Shown: positions 42,138 to 51,752 of the stretch, piece by piece
Layout of the letters: each line of letters opens with the position of its first letter
How positions within the stretch are numbered: position 1 is the stretch's first letter
Source of the DNA: Paulinella micropora
Taxonomy: Eukaryota > Cercozoa > Imbricatea > Euglyphida > Paulinellidae
Direction: 5' to 3'
DNA: 64,000 bases
Assembly: GCA_019918135.1 (NCBI GenBank)
Contig: WBZZ01004628.1
Span: 1 to 64,000, forward strand
Position numbers and translations under genes: made by a program
The notes under the pieces: generated by a model
Databases searched by the model: none
What the model saw: the letters and a program-made list of their open reading frames with translations, nothing else
What the model was told of the DNA's origin: nothing

Positions 42138-43723
42138 ATGCAGACACCCAGGCCTACCCGGTTTAGCGCGCTACCGAGAACACGCGGGCACTACGCCTCC
42201 TACTCGCGCCCCCGGCGGAGCCGAGCGAGCGCCAGCAGAGGGCCGGCGGAGGACAGCCGGGGGCAGGAAGCCAGCCTGGCGCGCCCCCGCACGCCACGGC
42301 AGGCAGCCACCCCGGCGCTCGACTACCGGGTGCCCGGAGGGGCCACGCCCCCGCCGCTAGCCGACCGGCCGGCGGACCCGCGGTCGGCGGAGCCGCGGCC
42401 GGCGGAGCCGCGGCCGGCCCCGGGAAGGCAGGCGGAACCGCGATCGGCGGAGCCGCGATCGGCGGAGCCGCGATCGGCGGACCCGCGGCCGGCGGAGCCG
42501 CGGCCGGCGGAGCCGTACCCCGCCCAGGGGAGGCCGGCGGCCGCCGGCCTACCGCCGGTGGGCCCTTCCCCCCCACCACCGGGCCCGCACCGGCCCAGCG
42601 CCGGGGCACGGCCCAGCCGGGCCCCGGGCCGGGCGCGCGGCCGCCGGCCCACCCGACCCCGCTGCCCAGGCCCAGGGGCCGGCGGCTGGCAGGTGAGCGC
42701 CCGGACGACGCCTCGGCCGACGCCTCGGCCGACGCCTTGGCCGAGGAAACGTCGGCCGCGCCGGGCCAGACCGAGCCGCCGGCCTCTGGGCTTCGGCCGG
42801 GTCAGACTACGCGGGCCACGGCGCCCGGACCGCCCCGGGCCGCCCCAACCCGCGCGTGGCAGCTGGACCAAGAATCCTGGCAGACGATCCTGCAGCGCCT
42901 GGAAGGTATCGAGCACCAGCGGGTGCGGGCCGACGACGCGCACCGGGCGCTAGAGGACTCACACAAGCAGCTGCGCGACGCGGCCGTCAAGGTGTGCCTC
43001 CTGCCGGACGAGCAGCAGAAGCAGTTCGTCTGGCGCGTGATGCTGTGCACGGCCGCCCACCTCACCGCCGCGCTGGCGCTCACGGCGGGGGTGAGCGCCT
43101 GGCTGCGGCGCAGCACCTGGCTGTACGACAATCCCTGGAGCACCGCCGAGGTGCTCGCCCTGTGCCTCATGGTGGTGTGCACGTTCTATGGCGGCTGCCA
43201 CCGCTACCTGCCGGTCGTGTCGGTGGCCATGGTCGGCGGTTCGTCGCTGTTTGCCAGCCTGCTGTTGGTCCATGCCGACTTCACGCTCTTCCTGACCGTG
43301 TGCGCCGCCGTGGACGCATTCTGCCTGCTGCTGGCCGCCTTCTGTTGCCAGCAGCGCGTCCCGTACGACACTATGCTCCTGCTGGCCGTGGTGGCCCTGG
43401 GCGCCGGCCTGGGCTTCTTCGCGCTGGTGTGGGAGCCCTACCGCGGGGCGCTGGCCCACCTGACGCTGGCCTGGACCGACATTCCCCCGACGCTAGTCGA
43501 CCACGTCCTGCTGGTCTGGATCAGCACGCTGCTGTGTTTGTACATTGTGTGGCAGCTGCAGAGGCTGGTGCAGACGCACACGCTGTGCGAGACGTACGCG
43601 GCGTCGGTGCGCCTCTTTTTCAACATCGTCGAGGCCGGCCTCCTGCTGGGCGTAGGGTTCGGCGCCGCGCTCGACCGGCTGCAGCGCCTGCTCTCAAATA
43701 TCAAGGGTCTTCAATCCAAGTAA
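42138..43723 (+). pseudogene. Pro-rich leader and polytopic membrane protein, weakly TMBIM-like
   Basis: An ATG at 42138 opens a Pro/Arg/Glu-rich stretch with AEPRSAEPRS-type repeats (15-bp units at 42360-42520). From about 42740 another frame encodes a coiled-coil-like segment (WQTILQRLEGIEHQRVRADD) and six or seven membrane spans ending at 43723. The span region (HADFTLFLTV; VALGAGLGFFALVW) faintly recalls Bax-inhibitor-1/TMBIM proteins, which several large DNA viruses carry, but this is a weak match. CAGGTGAGC near 42687 looks like a splice donor, so the two parts may be exons; otherwise about one break. The last ~11 codons lie in the direct repeat, so the natural C-terminus is missing. 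Confidence 0.45.
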
Positions 43724-44937
43724 AAGCATACTGAATACTTATAGTCTGATTTGCAGTAGCCTGCGCCGTTATAGTTAGCCTTTCGCTTGGCAACATGTCA
43801 TCTAAATCATAATCGGCAAAATTTATACTTTGAGCATCACTTGTATTCACGAATACAACAGCAATCACATTCCCTCCACTAATAGTGGCAGTAGTATCAA
43901 ACGAAACTAAACTCGTATTTGTATTGTTCTCAGCATACACGGCACCTGTAAGTGTAGCATTTTTTATTACCTTAATGATTACGCTACTTTTAGTGTCAGT
44001 ATTTAGAATATTTAGCCGTCTAGGATACACTATACTATAATTAGCAATAGTGTTTCCAATAATATTGGTATTATTTCTCATAGTAAAAGCATGAGTTGCT
44101 ACATTTGTTGTATTTGCTGTTCTTTCATAAATAAATGGAATACCTCTTATGATTTCAGTTCCTTCAATAAAGCATCCAACACTGGCAATTAAGGCTTTGG
44201 ATTTGCGGATTAGCACCAACAGCCAAAGAAGCCAAGAATGGTAAAGTAGTATTATTAAGAGATGTAGCAGTTTTGCTGTTGGCATATCGTATAGCATGGA
44301 CTAGTTGAAATTGTCCAGTGTTTGGATTTTCAATATAAAATAATATCTGACCAAAACCTAAGTATTGATATTTAATCTGAAATACATTACCCTTACTGAA
44401 ATCAATGGCTGGTAAGTAATCCGTTCCATCTGCTTTATCTACATTCCATAGACTTTGTTTAACCTCAGTAATGACTGCGGAGTTGTTAAATTGGTATATT
44501 TTCATTACACCGCTTTCTCTTGAGAAGAAAAATCCGTCCGTCAAGAAGGAATCACCAATACCTACATAAGATGAATATCCGCCTGCTTCATTTGTATTCC
44601 ACAAAGCAGTAAATCTGACACATACACCCATACCAGCACGATATTTAATTTTCTTTTTTGTTTCAATGAATAATCTTGAACCTCCAACTGCCTGTGTTGT
44701 TAGATATGCCATAGCACTCTTTTGCTCTAACGTAGCACTAGTAGTGCTTGTGTTCCACTTAGAGGTATTTACATTATACATAAATGTTTCTTGTATAATC
44801 GGTGTGTATTGTGATGTTGCTAATTCACCAAATGCTGTTTTTTCAACATTAGTCTCAAGATAACCATCATGCCTTACTTTTACATTTACGAAATCTCCGT
44901 CTGGATTTTGTGCGATTAAATTTCTTTGGTTGGACAT
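43701..44937 (-). pseudogene. Putative virion structural protein, copy B
   Basis: Duplicate of 24949-26185, described there; ATG at 44937. In this copy the gene sits directly downstream of the full capsid locus, which is presumably its native place. Same about-one-break state as copy A. Confidence 0.6.
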
Positions 44938-45021
44938 TTGAGAATTTCACTTTACTGCCCGAAGGGCGTAATCACTCTACGAGATGGTCGTGCTACGCAC
45001 TCTCGCTTATTCTCAAACGTC
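44933..45021. repeat. Hairpin repeat, copy B
   Basis: Duplicate of 26181-26269, at the start codon of the structural gene and downstream of the capsid gene. Confidence 0.75.
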
Positions 45022-45139
45022 GTCTTCCTATATTATTATACAAGAAAAAAATTATTTAATCTATTAATTTTTTTTACTTTAATGGCATTCGATGTTTTAT
45101 GAACCTTCTTTTGAAAAAAGATTTGTGAATAAAATATCA

Positions 45140-46683
45140 TTAAGACATAAGGATTTCAATTCCCTTAACAACAATAGTCCTCTGAAGAATAGCATAAGTA
45201 TAATAATTCAATTGGACTGCTCCCTCCGCACTCCATTCATACCGCCGTTCGGTATCCAAGGACAGACCAGCCACTTCATAACCCTCTTCTTCTCGCTTGT
45301 CATAAAGCGGGCGGTTGTGATCCCAGAAATCAACATGGAACCAGTTATATTTATACACATTAGAGTTCAAAATAGCAGAACCCTTTACTTTTTCCTTCAA
45401 AAGCATATAGTCTTCATCGCGGGCGCAAGCGATATCAAACTGCTGAATTCTATTACTATCCAAAGTAGTGTAATAAGAAGTAATATTAGCCTGTGCTCGG
45501 TTATCGCAATCAAATGCTGTGTTTGAAGTTTCAGTATTATTAAACCCGCTAGTGTAAATTCGGCGAATTCTCTCACCTTGCGAGCGGTTCATCTTCAAAA
45601 CAAACGACTGAGTTCCCGCCGCGAGATTAGTTTTCCAAAAGATAGGGTATTCAGTCTTGAACGAAAAGCCTTCACCCGCAATCTTCTGTTGAACACCCAA
45701 GATAACATTAGGGTCGGTTTCAACAGCAAGAAAGAGGTTAAGGTTGGTAATCGCCGCGGGCTGTGCGGTGGCTGTTGCTCCTGCTGCAACACTTTTCGCA
45801 TCAGTTCCATAGAATATGGTTTTCTGTGTTCCCTCCCACACAATCCTCAAATCAAGAATTTCATTAAAACCAATAGTCTTATCAATTTCAAAAATAGTTC
45901 CAAAAAGCATACCAAGAGGAATAGACACATTGATTACCGGCGAATTTCCATTATTGACTGCTGGGGCAATTACTACAGCGGGGTCTTGACCAACACTTCC
46001 ACCCTCAAAATACTTCGACTCCTCATAAGAGACATTTACAACAGAGGCAGCACCAGTTCCATTAGCAATGAGCAAATCATCATGACGACGAGCATTGATA
46101 GATGGCGGAGAAATTGCTCCTGCGATAGCATTACCAAAACGATTTAATGTTGCCTGAAGCATCGGTATCAATACTTCCCGCAACTGTTGCAGCACTTGCT
46201 ACTTGGCCTGCATACACGGTAGCATTAAAGGCGGTTGTAGCACGACCATCGGCATTACACTTTTGAAGCATAGACCCATAACCAGAATTAGCCCCGTGGT
46301 TATCCAAAGCCATAAATAAATCTATCGTAAGAAATCTCAGGCTTCCAAATCATCTTAGTGTAATTACCAACATGTTGAAGATTACACAGATACTGACCGC
46401 TTCGGCTTCGTAGTTCAATCGTCTTAATCATTGACAAGCAGTCCATAGGAATTCTGTTATAATTACCAATTCCGCCAGTCGTCGGTGTGTAGGTAAATCG
46501 CAACACACTCCTTGCAAGGTTCAAAGGACGAGTTGGAATTTCAAAAGTTGATTCAATTCCTCCGACGCTGGTAATTGGCACAGTCGCAAGACTCTCGCGG
46601 GCAGTAAGTTTGTTAAGCGAATACTTACCGCGAATAAGTTCGCTTTGGCTATGAGTAAGTTCTCCGCCGTATTGGACAGGCAT
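45140..46683 (-). pseudogene. MCP: Major capsid protein (double jelly-roll, Polinton-like)
   Basis: Begins at ATG 46683 (MPVQYGGELTHSQSELIRG). The N-terminal part (PTRPLNLARSVLRFTYTPTT; YNRIPMDCLSMIKTIELRS) and the C-terminal part (FWKTNLAAGTQSFVLKMNRS; YNWFHVDFWDHNRPLYDKRE) have the size (~500 residues) and strand-rich pattern of Polinton-like and virophage-like double-jelly-roll capsid proteins. It lies between penton-like and structural genes. Hundreds of trimers of this protein form the icosahedral shell. Family assignment rests on pattern and context; a structure-based search would firm it up. It looks broken, about one or two breaks; the 3' part is duplicated at 26388-27016. Confidence 0.75.
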
Positions 46684-46768
46684 TTTTGTTTTGTTTTTGA
46701 AGTAGTGTAAGTTGATTAATACACGAAATATATTTATAGAAAAAATAAATAATTAAAATAAATATCAA

Positions 46769-47580
46769 TCACTTGGATTTCAACAAATTGAAAAATGAAT
46801 TAAATAAACTAAAATAATTAGTTTCACGATAAACCAATAATGTCATAACTATTCCCAAACCATTGAGATTTATTGCTTGGTCGTTTTTGTCCGTCAAGTA
46901 AAACCTGAATACATTGTTTGAATTAGCGGACAATGTTTTACCATACTCAGACCCGCTTCCATCATAAATGACAGAACCAAAATTAATTTCGTTGGCTGTG
47001 TATATTTCTTGTAGCACATGATTGTCTCCTTCCCCAACTAAATCCGATTGAAGATACAGAGTTTTTTCACCAGTTAGAATAATCACATTCGGCGATTTAA
47101 TAAAATCATTAGCAAAGAAATATGTTGAGTTTCTATCAAAACCCATAACTTCATGAATACGGGTATCATCATCAAATATAAACCGCGGTTGAATACCTCC
47201 GTTATTTGAAACACTGAATGTTAATTTACCATCCTCCGCTTCCGTGTTTGTATTGTTGCTTGAGACAACATAAGTATAGTCATTCGGACTTTCTGCCGTC
47301 ATTATCTCAGATAGTTTATTTTTAAGTTGTTCATTGTGTAGTTGCCCTCTGGTATTGTAATTAAAGCCTCATACCCGTCTTCGGATAATGTAAAAGCATT
47401 ATATGGTGAAGCCACAGAGTAATACGATTTCGGCACATAAATATGAAGAATTTTACAATGTGTGGGATTGTCTAGTCCCTTCATATTGACTTCGTGTGTA
47501 AAGTCGCTGTCAGTCCCCGTTATTCGGTTTTTGCTATTTATGTAGTATATACCTGAACTTCTTCCTCCCTTGTACTCCAT
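46769..47580 (-). pseudogene. Minor capsid (penton-like) protein
   Basis: ATG at 47580. The start (YYINSKNRITGTDSDFTHEV) matches the usual beginning of Polinton/virophage penton proteins (tyrosine-rich strand, S-x-N-R, then F in the next strand), followed by HCKILHIYVPKSYY and a region rich in short strands (RIHEVMGFDRNSTYF; NVFRFYLTDKNDQAINLNGL). A single jelly-roll closing the capsid vertices is the expected role. It is next to the major capsid gene. About one break. Confidence 0.65.
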
Positions 47581-47642
47581 CGTAGGTGATTTTTATAAAA
47601 ACCACCTACAACCTCAAAAATCTATATATTAGAAAATATCTT

Positions 47643-49033
47643 TTACAAAAAGGTGTCAAATCCATAACCATTCTGTGCTTTCAATTTTTCCGCTTCGTCT
47701 TCTTTTAAGTCTGTATAGCCACTAGCAAATTTAAATCGCACTCCTTTTGCTCGCTCTAAAAGAAACCGCATTGAGTGCCATCCACATGTGTCGCTCGTAT
47801 CAGATTGTTGTTTTACTTGATTGACCTTCATCAATAAATAACTATCTGGGTGGCTTTTATCTATTAGTTGTTTCATTTGTTGTTGAAAGTCTTCAGTCGG
47901 TTGATATTCAGCCAAAGGGTCATACACTTCAACATCCTGTCTTTATCCAGACTTACCCATACGGCGATCCAATGAGACCCCGCTTGTTTGTGATTGTCCA
48001 AATTCATAATAAATCCGTATCGCTTTCTGCTTCCGGGCTTCAACTTGTAGATTTCATCACTGGCTATTGCTCCGAGATACCATCCATATTTTTTCATTAT
48101 GTTGTCTATTTCATAAGTCATTAGTCCCCGCCCCTCACCCTCTTGCTGTGGTTGCTCTGGCTCTGCTTGTTGTGGCTCTGGTGTCTCCGCGACACTCGGT
48201 GGCATGGTTTGGTCTGGCGGTGTAGTCGTATCTGTTGCCGGCTCTGGTGGCGGGGGTAGCGGTGTCTCCGCGATGAGTGGCTTTGCCACGATGTTCTGCT
48301 CCGCAGAACTTGTTCTCGGGGGTAGCGGTTGGGGCATTCCCTCGTCAATATTCAAATCATTTGAAACTTGTTTATCAACATTTGGGGCTATTGTCATTTT
48401 GTTCGTTAGAGTATTTACAAAGTCCTTTTTATTCATTGTGTGTTTCCAATCTTTGCGGGATAAATATTTTTTAATTATTTTTATTGAAAATACCTTATCA
48501 ATTAATTCTTCTGATGTCTTCGCTCCACTACCTTTTTGCTCACTAGTGCCCATATAATCTTCATATCTAGCATAATCTGCTACTTTTCTTTTTACGTTTT
48601 CCACCTCACTTCCAACATCAATATTAAACCTTTTAATCATGTTAATAATCCACTTTGAAGTGTCTTTGTAATTTAATTTGTTATGACCGTCATTATCTAG
48701 TCTCTTTTTTAAAGCCTGTGCTAACTCTTTTATGGTAATGGTTGGGTGATAAGTTTTTGAAAATCCAGAGATTAAAAATTGATTAATTTGTAAATTTTCA
48801 AGATGCTTACCCTTTTCTTCCGCTTTCTTTTTTTCCTTTTCAAGTTTTTCTTTATATTCTTCTGCTAATTTTTTCTGTTCTTCTAAAGATGTCGCTGTGG
48901 CTATAGCCATCTGAATATCTTGACTGGCTTTTTGTAAGCCTTTGAGACTCATCTTTTTTATGAACTTATCTGTATATCCTGCTAATTTCAGTGTTTCAAT
49001 ATCTTTCTGCTTTTGCTTTTTTTTCTTCCTCAT
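47643..49033 (-). pseudogene. PRO: Adenain-like cysteine maturation protease
   Basis: ATG at 49033. A Lys/Glu-rich helical N-terminal region and a Pro/Glu-rich linker (~residues 250-300) precede the protease: catalytic His in GSHWIAVWV, the following acidic position in YDPLAEYQP and the Cys in SDTCGWHSMRFLLERA, the H-D/E-C order of Ulp1/adenain (C5/C48) enzymes. In Polintons and adenoviruses this enzyme trims capsid proteins during maturation. The unusually long N-terminal extension resembles the coiled-coil protein encoded just upstream. It looks broken, about one break. Confidence 0.75.
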
Positions 49034-49523
49034 ATTGCTCTTTCGTTTTCAATGGTGCTTCATCTCCTAAATTAGGTAAGGCTGGTGCTTGGGGTGGTGC
49101 TCCTAATGGCGGTGCTTGTGGCGGTGCTCCAAATTGTGGCGGTGCTTGTGGTTGTCCCTGCTGTGGTGGCATAATATATTGATATTGCGGTGGCGGTGGT
49201 AATGCTTGTATCCTATTTTTTCTGTCTTCTTCATATTTTACATCATCTATGAGTTTTTGCTCCCTTCTTAGTTCTCTGGCTTTTTGTTCTTGTCGTTCCT
49301 TGATATCGGATAGTTCATTGCGGTGTATCCTTGCTAAATCATCCTGCCTTTCCTTTGCATCTGCTATGTCTTTTCTTTCTTGCCTCTTCTTTTCTTCTTC
49401 AGCATCCGCCTGTGCCTTTTTCTCGTTTTGGTCAATCTCATCAATCTTTTCGTATTTTTCCTTTCTGAGTTTGTCTAAGTGGTCATTAGTGGCGGTTCTA
49501 GTATTTTGCTCAATCTCCGACAA
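48996..49523 (-). CDS. Coiled-coil, Pro/Gln-rich protein
   Basis: 175 aa, nearly all charged heptad-like sequence in the first 110 residues (EEEKKRQERKDIADAKERQD), then repeated APPQAPPLGAPPQAP and a short charged tail. It overlaps the start of the protease gene in another frame. Virion proteins with such coiled coil plus Pro-rich parts often act as scaffolds or internal core links; here that is only a guess. It could instead be the front part of the protease polyprotein. Confidence 0.5.
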   Translation of the reverse strand: MSEIEQNTRTATNDHLDKLRKEKYEKIDEIDQNEKKAQADAEEEKKRQERKDIADAKERQDDLARIHRNELSDIKERQEQKARELRREQKLIDDVKYEEDRKNRIQALPPPPQYQYIMPPQQGQPQAPPQFGAPPQAPPLGAPPQAPALPNLGDEAPLKTKEQYEEEKKAKAERY

Positions 49524-49537
49524 ACTCTGGACTTTCC

Positions 49538-49756
49538 TTAAATCCTCCTTCTTTTCTTTTTCTTTGCTTTTGGTCTGCTCAAGTATTTCATAAAAAGTTT
49601 AACAATTTGAAGTGTGCTCATATCATTTGTTTTCTTACCAAAATTAAGATAATATTTTTTGCCCTTCTGGATAATATACGGCTTCCCGCTTTTATCTCTA
49701 TAAACCCGCGGGGGTCTTAATTTCTGTTTCTTTGTTTTTTTGGTTTTAGCAACCAT
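49538..49756 (-). CDS. Small basic protein, 72 aa
   Basis: ATG at 49756. Very basic ends (KTKKTKKQKLRPPRVYR at the start, RPKAKKKKRRR at the end) around a Tyr/Gly-rich middle (GKPYIIQKGKKYYLNFGKK). Fits a DNA-condensing core protein or a nuclear-targeting protein, similar in concept to adenovirus core proteins. A hairpin repeat sits immediately upstream of the start. Frame intact. Confidence 0.55.
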   Translation of the reverse strand: MVAKTKKTKKQKLRPPRVYRDKSGKPYIIQKGKKYYLNFGKKTNDMSTLQIVKLFMKYLSRPKAKKKKRRRI

Positions 49757-49764
49757 TCTATAAA

Positions 49765-49884
49765 TAGTTTAGAATTGCGTTTCGTGCTATCGCACTCTCA
49801 CTTATTCTAAACCATCGTTTTTCTATTTCAGGAAAAAATAATGGTCATCGATGTTTTGTGATGACGAAGTCAGAACAAAATATC
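49765..49884. repeat. Two hairpin repeats between basic-protein genes
   Basis: 49765-49816 (TTTAGAATTGCG...TTATTCTAAA) and 49850-49884 (GATGTTTTGT...ACAAAATATC), same families as at 23713-23882, in the same order relative to transcription gaps. Confidence 0.7.
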
Positions 49885-49895
49885 AAAAATATCAT

Positions 49896-50222
49896 TTAGA
49901 ATTTGAGTGCTCCGCGTCCTCTCTGCTTACCATACCCCAGTCTTGATGCTACAGCCCCAACACTACCTGCGTAAGGCACCCCGACACTACTTAATGCTCC
50001 CGCAGTCCTTGAGATTAACTTATTACCGCGAAGAAATTTATCAACTGCAAAGACCGTTTTGCCAACTTTTTGCCAGTTGATTTTACCACCTGCTTGTCCC
50101 TTGCCTCCTTGCTTTTTCTTGCGACCAGTCTTCTTTTTGCCTCCAGCCATGTTGGTGCTTGAGTTAATAGTTCGTTTGCCGATTGTTGGAATGACTTCAA
50201 CACGAGTTGTTTTAACTACCAT
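49896..50222 (-). CDS. Basic, Gly-rich core-like protein, 108 aa
   Basis: ATG at 50222, preceded by a TATATATT box. Middle section is lysine/glycine-rich (GGKKKTGRKKKQGGKGQAGG), followed by a short helical/hydrophobic part (AGALSSVGVPYAGSVGAVAS) and a GKQRGRGALKF end. The basic-plus-hydrophobic layout recalls adenovirus protein VII/X-type core proteins and small virion proteins of virophages and Polinton-like viruses; homology is not established. Lies between ATPase and the other small basic gene. Frame intact. Confidence 0.55.
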   Translation of the reverse strand: MVVKTTRVEVIPTIGKRTINSSTNMAGGKKKTGRKKKQGGKGQAGGKINWQKVGKTVFAVDKFLRGNKLISRTAGALSSVGVPYAGSVGAVASRLGYGKQRGRGALKF

Positions 50223-50281
50223 AAAAGATAGATGAATATATAATACAGAAGAAATAATTAATTCTAAATTTTTTTTTACTT

Positions 50282-50348
50282 GAGACGAAAAATTAGTCCC
50301 GCAAGCGGGACAATTGCCTATTGCATGCGATAGGCTAAATTAAAATTT
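50282..50348. repeat. Nested hairpins downstream of the ATPase gene
   Basis: GTCCCGCAAGCGGGAC (perfect stem) and CCTATTGCATGCGATAGG lie inside AAAAATTAG...CTAAATT arms, directly next to the ATPase stop at 50353. Probably a 3'-end or terminator structure. Confidence 0.65.
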
Positions 50349-50352
50349 TTTC

Positions 50353-51141
50353 TTAACTCATCATCAACACTTGAGACATAAAGAAAATTAAATCGTTCCT
50401 TGTTGCTTCGTGATACTTTTGAAGAAAGTAATCAAAGTCAAAAGATAAGTCTAAATGTTTATACACGAGTTCCATTTTGTCCTGAGATTGCCCCGGAAAG
50501 ATTAATAGATAATCTAACTGCTTAATTGCTTCTGGCCGTAGGTCGTTCAAATACTGACTAGACATAATAACCTTACTTTTATAGTGTCTGTTCTTTTTTA
50601 ACAAATCACTTACGGACTTGTCTCTTAATCCACTTCCTAAATCATCCAAAACAAAAACAACCTCTGGAGAAATATACTTGCTGGGTCTCTCTTTCGCCTC
50701 CTTTATCTGTTTCTTTTTTTCTTCTTTTCCAAAGTATAAAAATTGTGGTTTCTCTATTTCTTCTTTGTCCTGTTTTACTTCTCCTTCGTGTTGCTCGTCA
50801 TGTCTGTTCAGTTTGTCTAACTCATAATCAATGACATTTACACCATCCGATTTAAGAAAGGTATATATCGCCATCGGGTTTCCTCTGTTCTTAAAGTGCT
50901 TTACCATTGCTTTATAAATGTAGTCCTTGTGTATCGTTGAAGCAATAATGACAATACGGGTTTTTCTGTCTGTCGTCCGTTTCAGTATTTCAAAGAGTGC
51001 TGTAGTCTTACCGCTCTTCTTACGGGCGAGTAGAAATATATTTGAATAAGGCTCATTAAATAATTTATAACCTTTTGCTTTTTTATCTCCGTTTCCATCC
51101 TGCTTCACAGGCTTAACTTTGACATTGTTAATCTTCATCAT
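50353..51141 (-). CDS. Genome-packaging ATPase (FtsK/HerA, A32-like)
   Basis: 262 aa, intact, from ATG 51141. Walker A is ARKKSGKTTALFEIL (~residues 39-53), Walker B is VVFVLDDLGSG (~residues 163-173), and a Gln-containing sensor-like strand follows (SKVIMSSQYLNDLRPEAI). These match A32-like packaging ATPases of Polintons, virophages and NCLDVs, which pump DNA into preformed capsids. The gene is preceded by a hairpin repeat touching the start codon. A decayed relative is at 14120-14520. Confidence 0.85.
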   Translation of the reverse strand: MMKINNVKVKPVKQDGNGDKKAKGYKLFNEPYSNIFLLARKKSGKTTALFEILKRTTDRKTRIVIIASTIHKDYIYKAMVKHFKNRGNPMAIYTFLKSDGVNVIDYELDKLNRHDEQHEGEVKQDKEEIEKPQFLYFGKEEKKKQIKEAKERPSKYISPEVVFVLDDLGSGLRDKSVSDLLKKNRHYKSKVIMSSQYLNDLRPEAIKQLDYLLIFPGQSQDKMELVYKHLDLSFDFDYFLQKYHEATRNDLIFFMSQVLMMS

Positions 51142-51322
51142 GATATTTTAGAATTGCGTTTTACTGCCCGAAGGGCGTAATCACTCTACGAGATGGTCGT
51201 GCTCCGCACTCTCACTTATTCTAAAACATCGTTTTTTCTTTATTGTTTAAATTAAATCGGTTGTCGATGTTTATCAACAAACGGGAGTTGCGGTAGCAAC
51301 GAGAGTGTAGTTGATAAATATC
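51142..51322. repeat. Two hairpin repeats upstream of the ATPase gene
   Basis: 51142-51230 has arms GATATTTTAGAAT / ATTCTAAAACATC with the GCCCGAAGGGC inner stem. 51266-51322 has GATGTTTATCAAC / GTTGATAAATATC arms. They lie between the stop of the 51327 gene and the ATPase start. Confidence 0.75.
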
Positions 51323-51326
51323 ATTA

Positions 51327-51689
51327 TTAAGCAACGAATTCTAGGCATACAACAATTCTTCCCGCTAAATTTCCTGTGTCAATATTTCCGCTGTCAGTTT
51401 CAAGGACTTTAAATGTATATTGTCCGTCGCTCCAGCCTACTACTCCTAAGTTGTAGCCGAGGTTTGAAATGTTTGCTGTGGTGCTGTCCGCAAATGTTCC
51501 AATAATTCCAATTCTGTCCATATAAAGAATTCTGGTTTTGGTTTCGGTCTGGTCGTTCATATAGTGGATAAACTTAACATTCATTTTGGTGGGTGTGAAT
51601 GACATTTGGATATTTTTATTAAATGTTTTGCTTCCTCCAGCAAAATCATTGCTTAGAAAAATAATCTTTTGGTATTTGTGCTCCGTCAT
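51327..51689 (-). CDS. Conserved element protein, 120 aa, possible virion protein
   Basis: ATG at 51689 (MTEHKYQKIIFLSNDFAGG). Beta-rich with conserved blocks shared with 13734-14105 (LYMDRIGIIGTFADSTTANI; YTFKVLETDSGNI). No signal or membrane segment. It keeps its place next to the ATPase in both elements, so it is a core gene of this family. Function unknown, likely structural. Frame intact. Confidence 0.65.
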   Translation of the reverse strand: MTEHKYQKIIFLSNDFAGGSKTFNKNIQMSFTPTKMNVKFIHYMNDQTETKTRILYMDRIGIIGTFADSTTANISNLGYNLGVVGWSDGQYTFKVLETDSGNIDTGNLAGRIVVCLEFVA

Positions 51690-51752
51690 TCTGACTACGC
51701 TTGCTTCGCCACTTCGTGCTTTGTGGTTAAAATATATAAATATAGATATAAG

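Larger units (their letters stand above)
27017..43690. other. GC-rich foreign block inside the element
   Basis: Composition jumps from AT-rich to extremely GC-rich at 27017 and back at 43691. About nine or ten closely spaced genes on both strands, many with AATAAA/ATTAAA signals within about 250 bp of the stop, divergent promoters with short repeats, and no match to Polinton genes. Both edges cut through open frames (a BspA-like gene on the left, a membrane-protein gene on the right), so the block is a piece of a larger GC-rich molecule. Bounded by 2,078-bp direct repeats of capsid-region DNA. Large DNA virus fragment, host DNA, or assembly join are all open. Confidence 0.75.
43691..45768. 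repeat. 2,078-bp direct repeat, copy B
   Basis: Same length and almost the same sequence as 24939-27016. Starts CTCTCAAATATC at the right edge of the GC-rich block and continues, unlike copy A, into the rest of the capsid gene. Confidence 0.93.

Noticed and set aside
49896-50203. Histone-like protein
   Set aside because: Basic and Gly-rich but lacks any histone-fold or HU pattern; kept only as an unassigned basic core-like protein.
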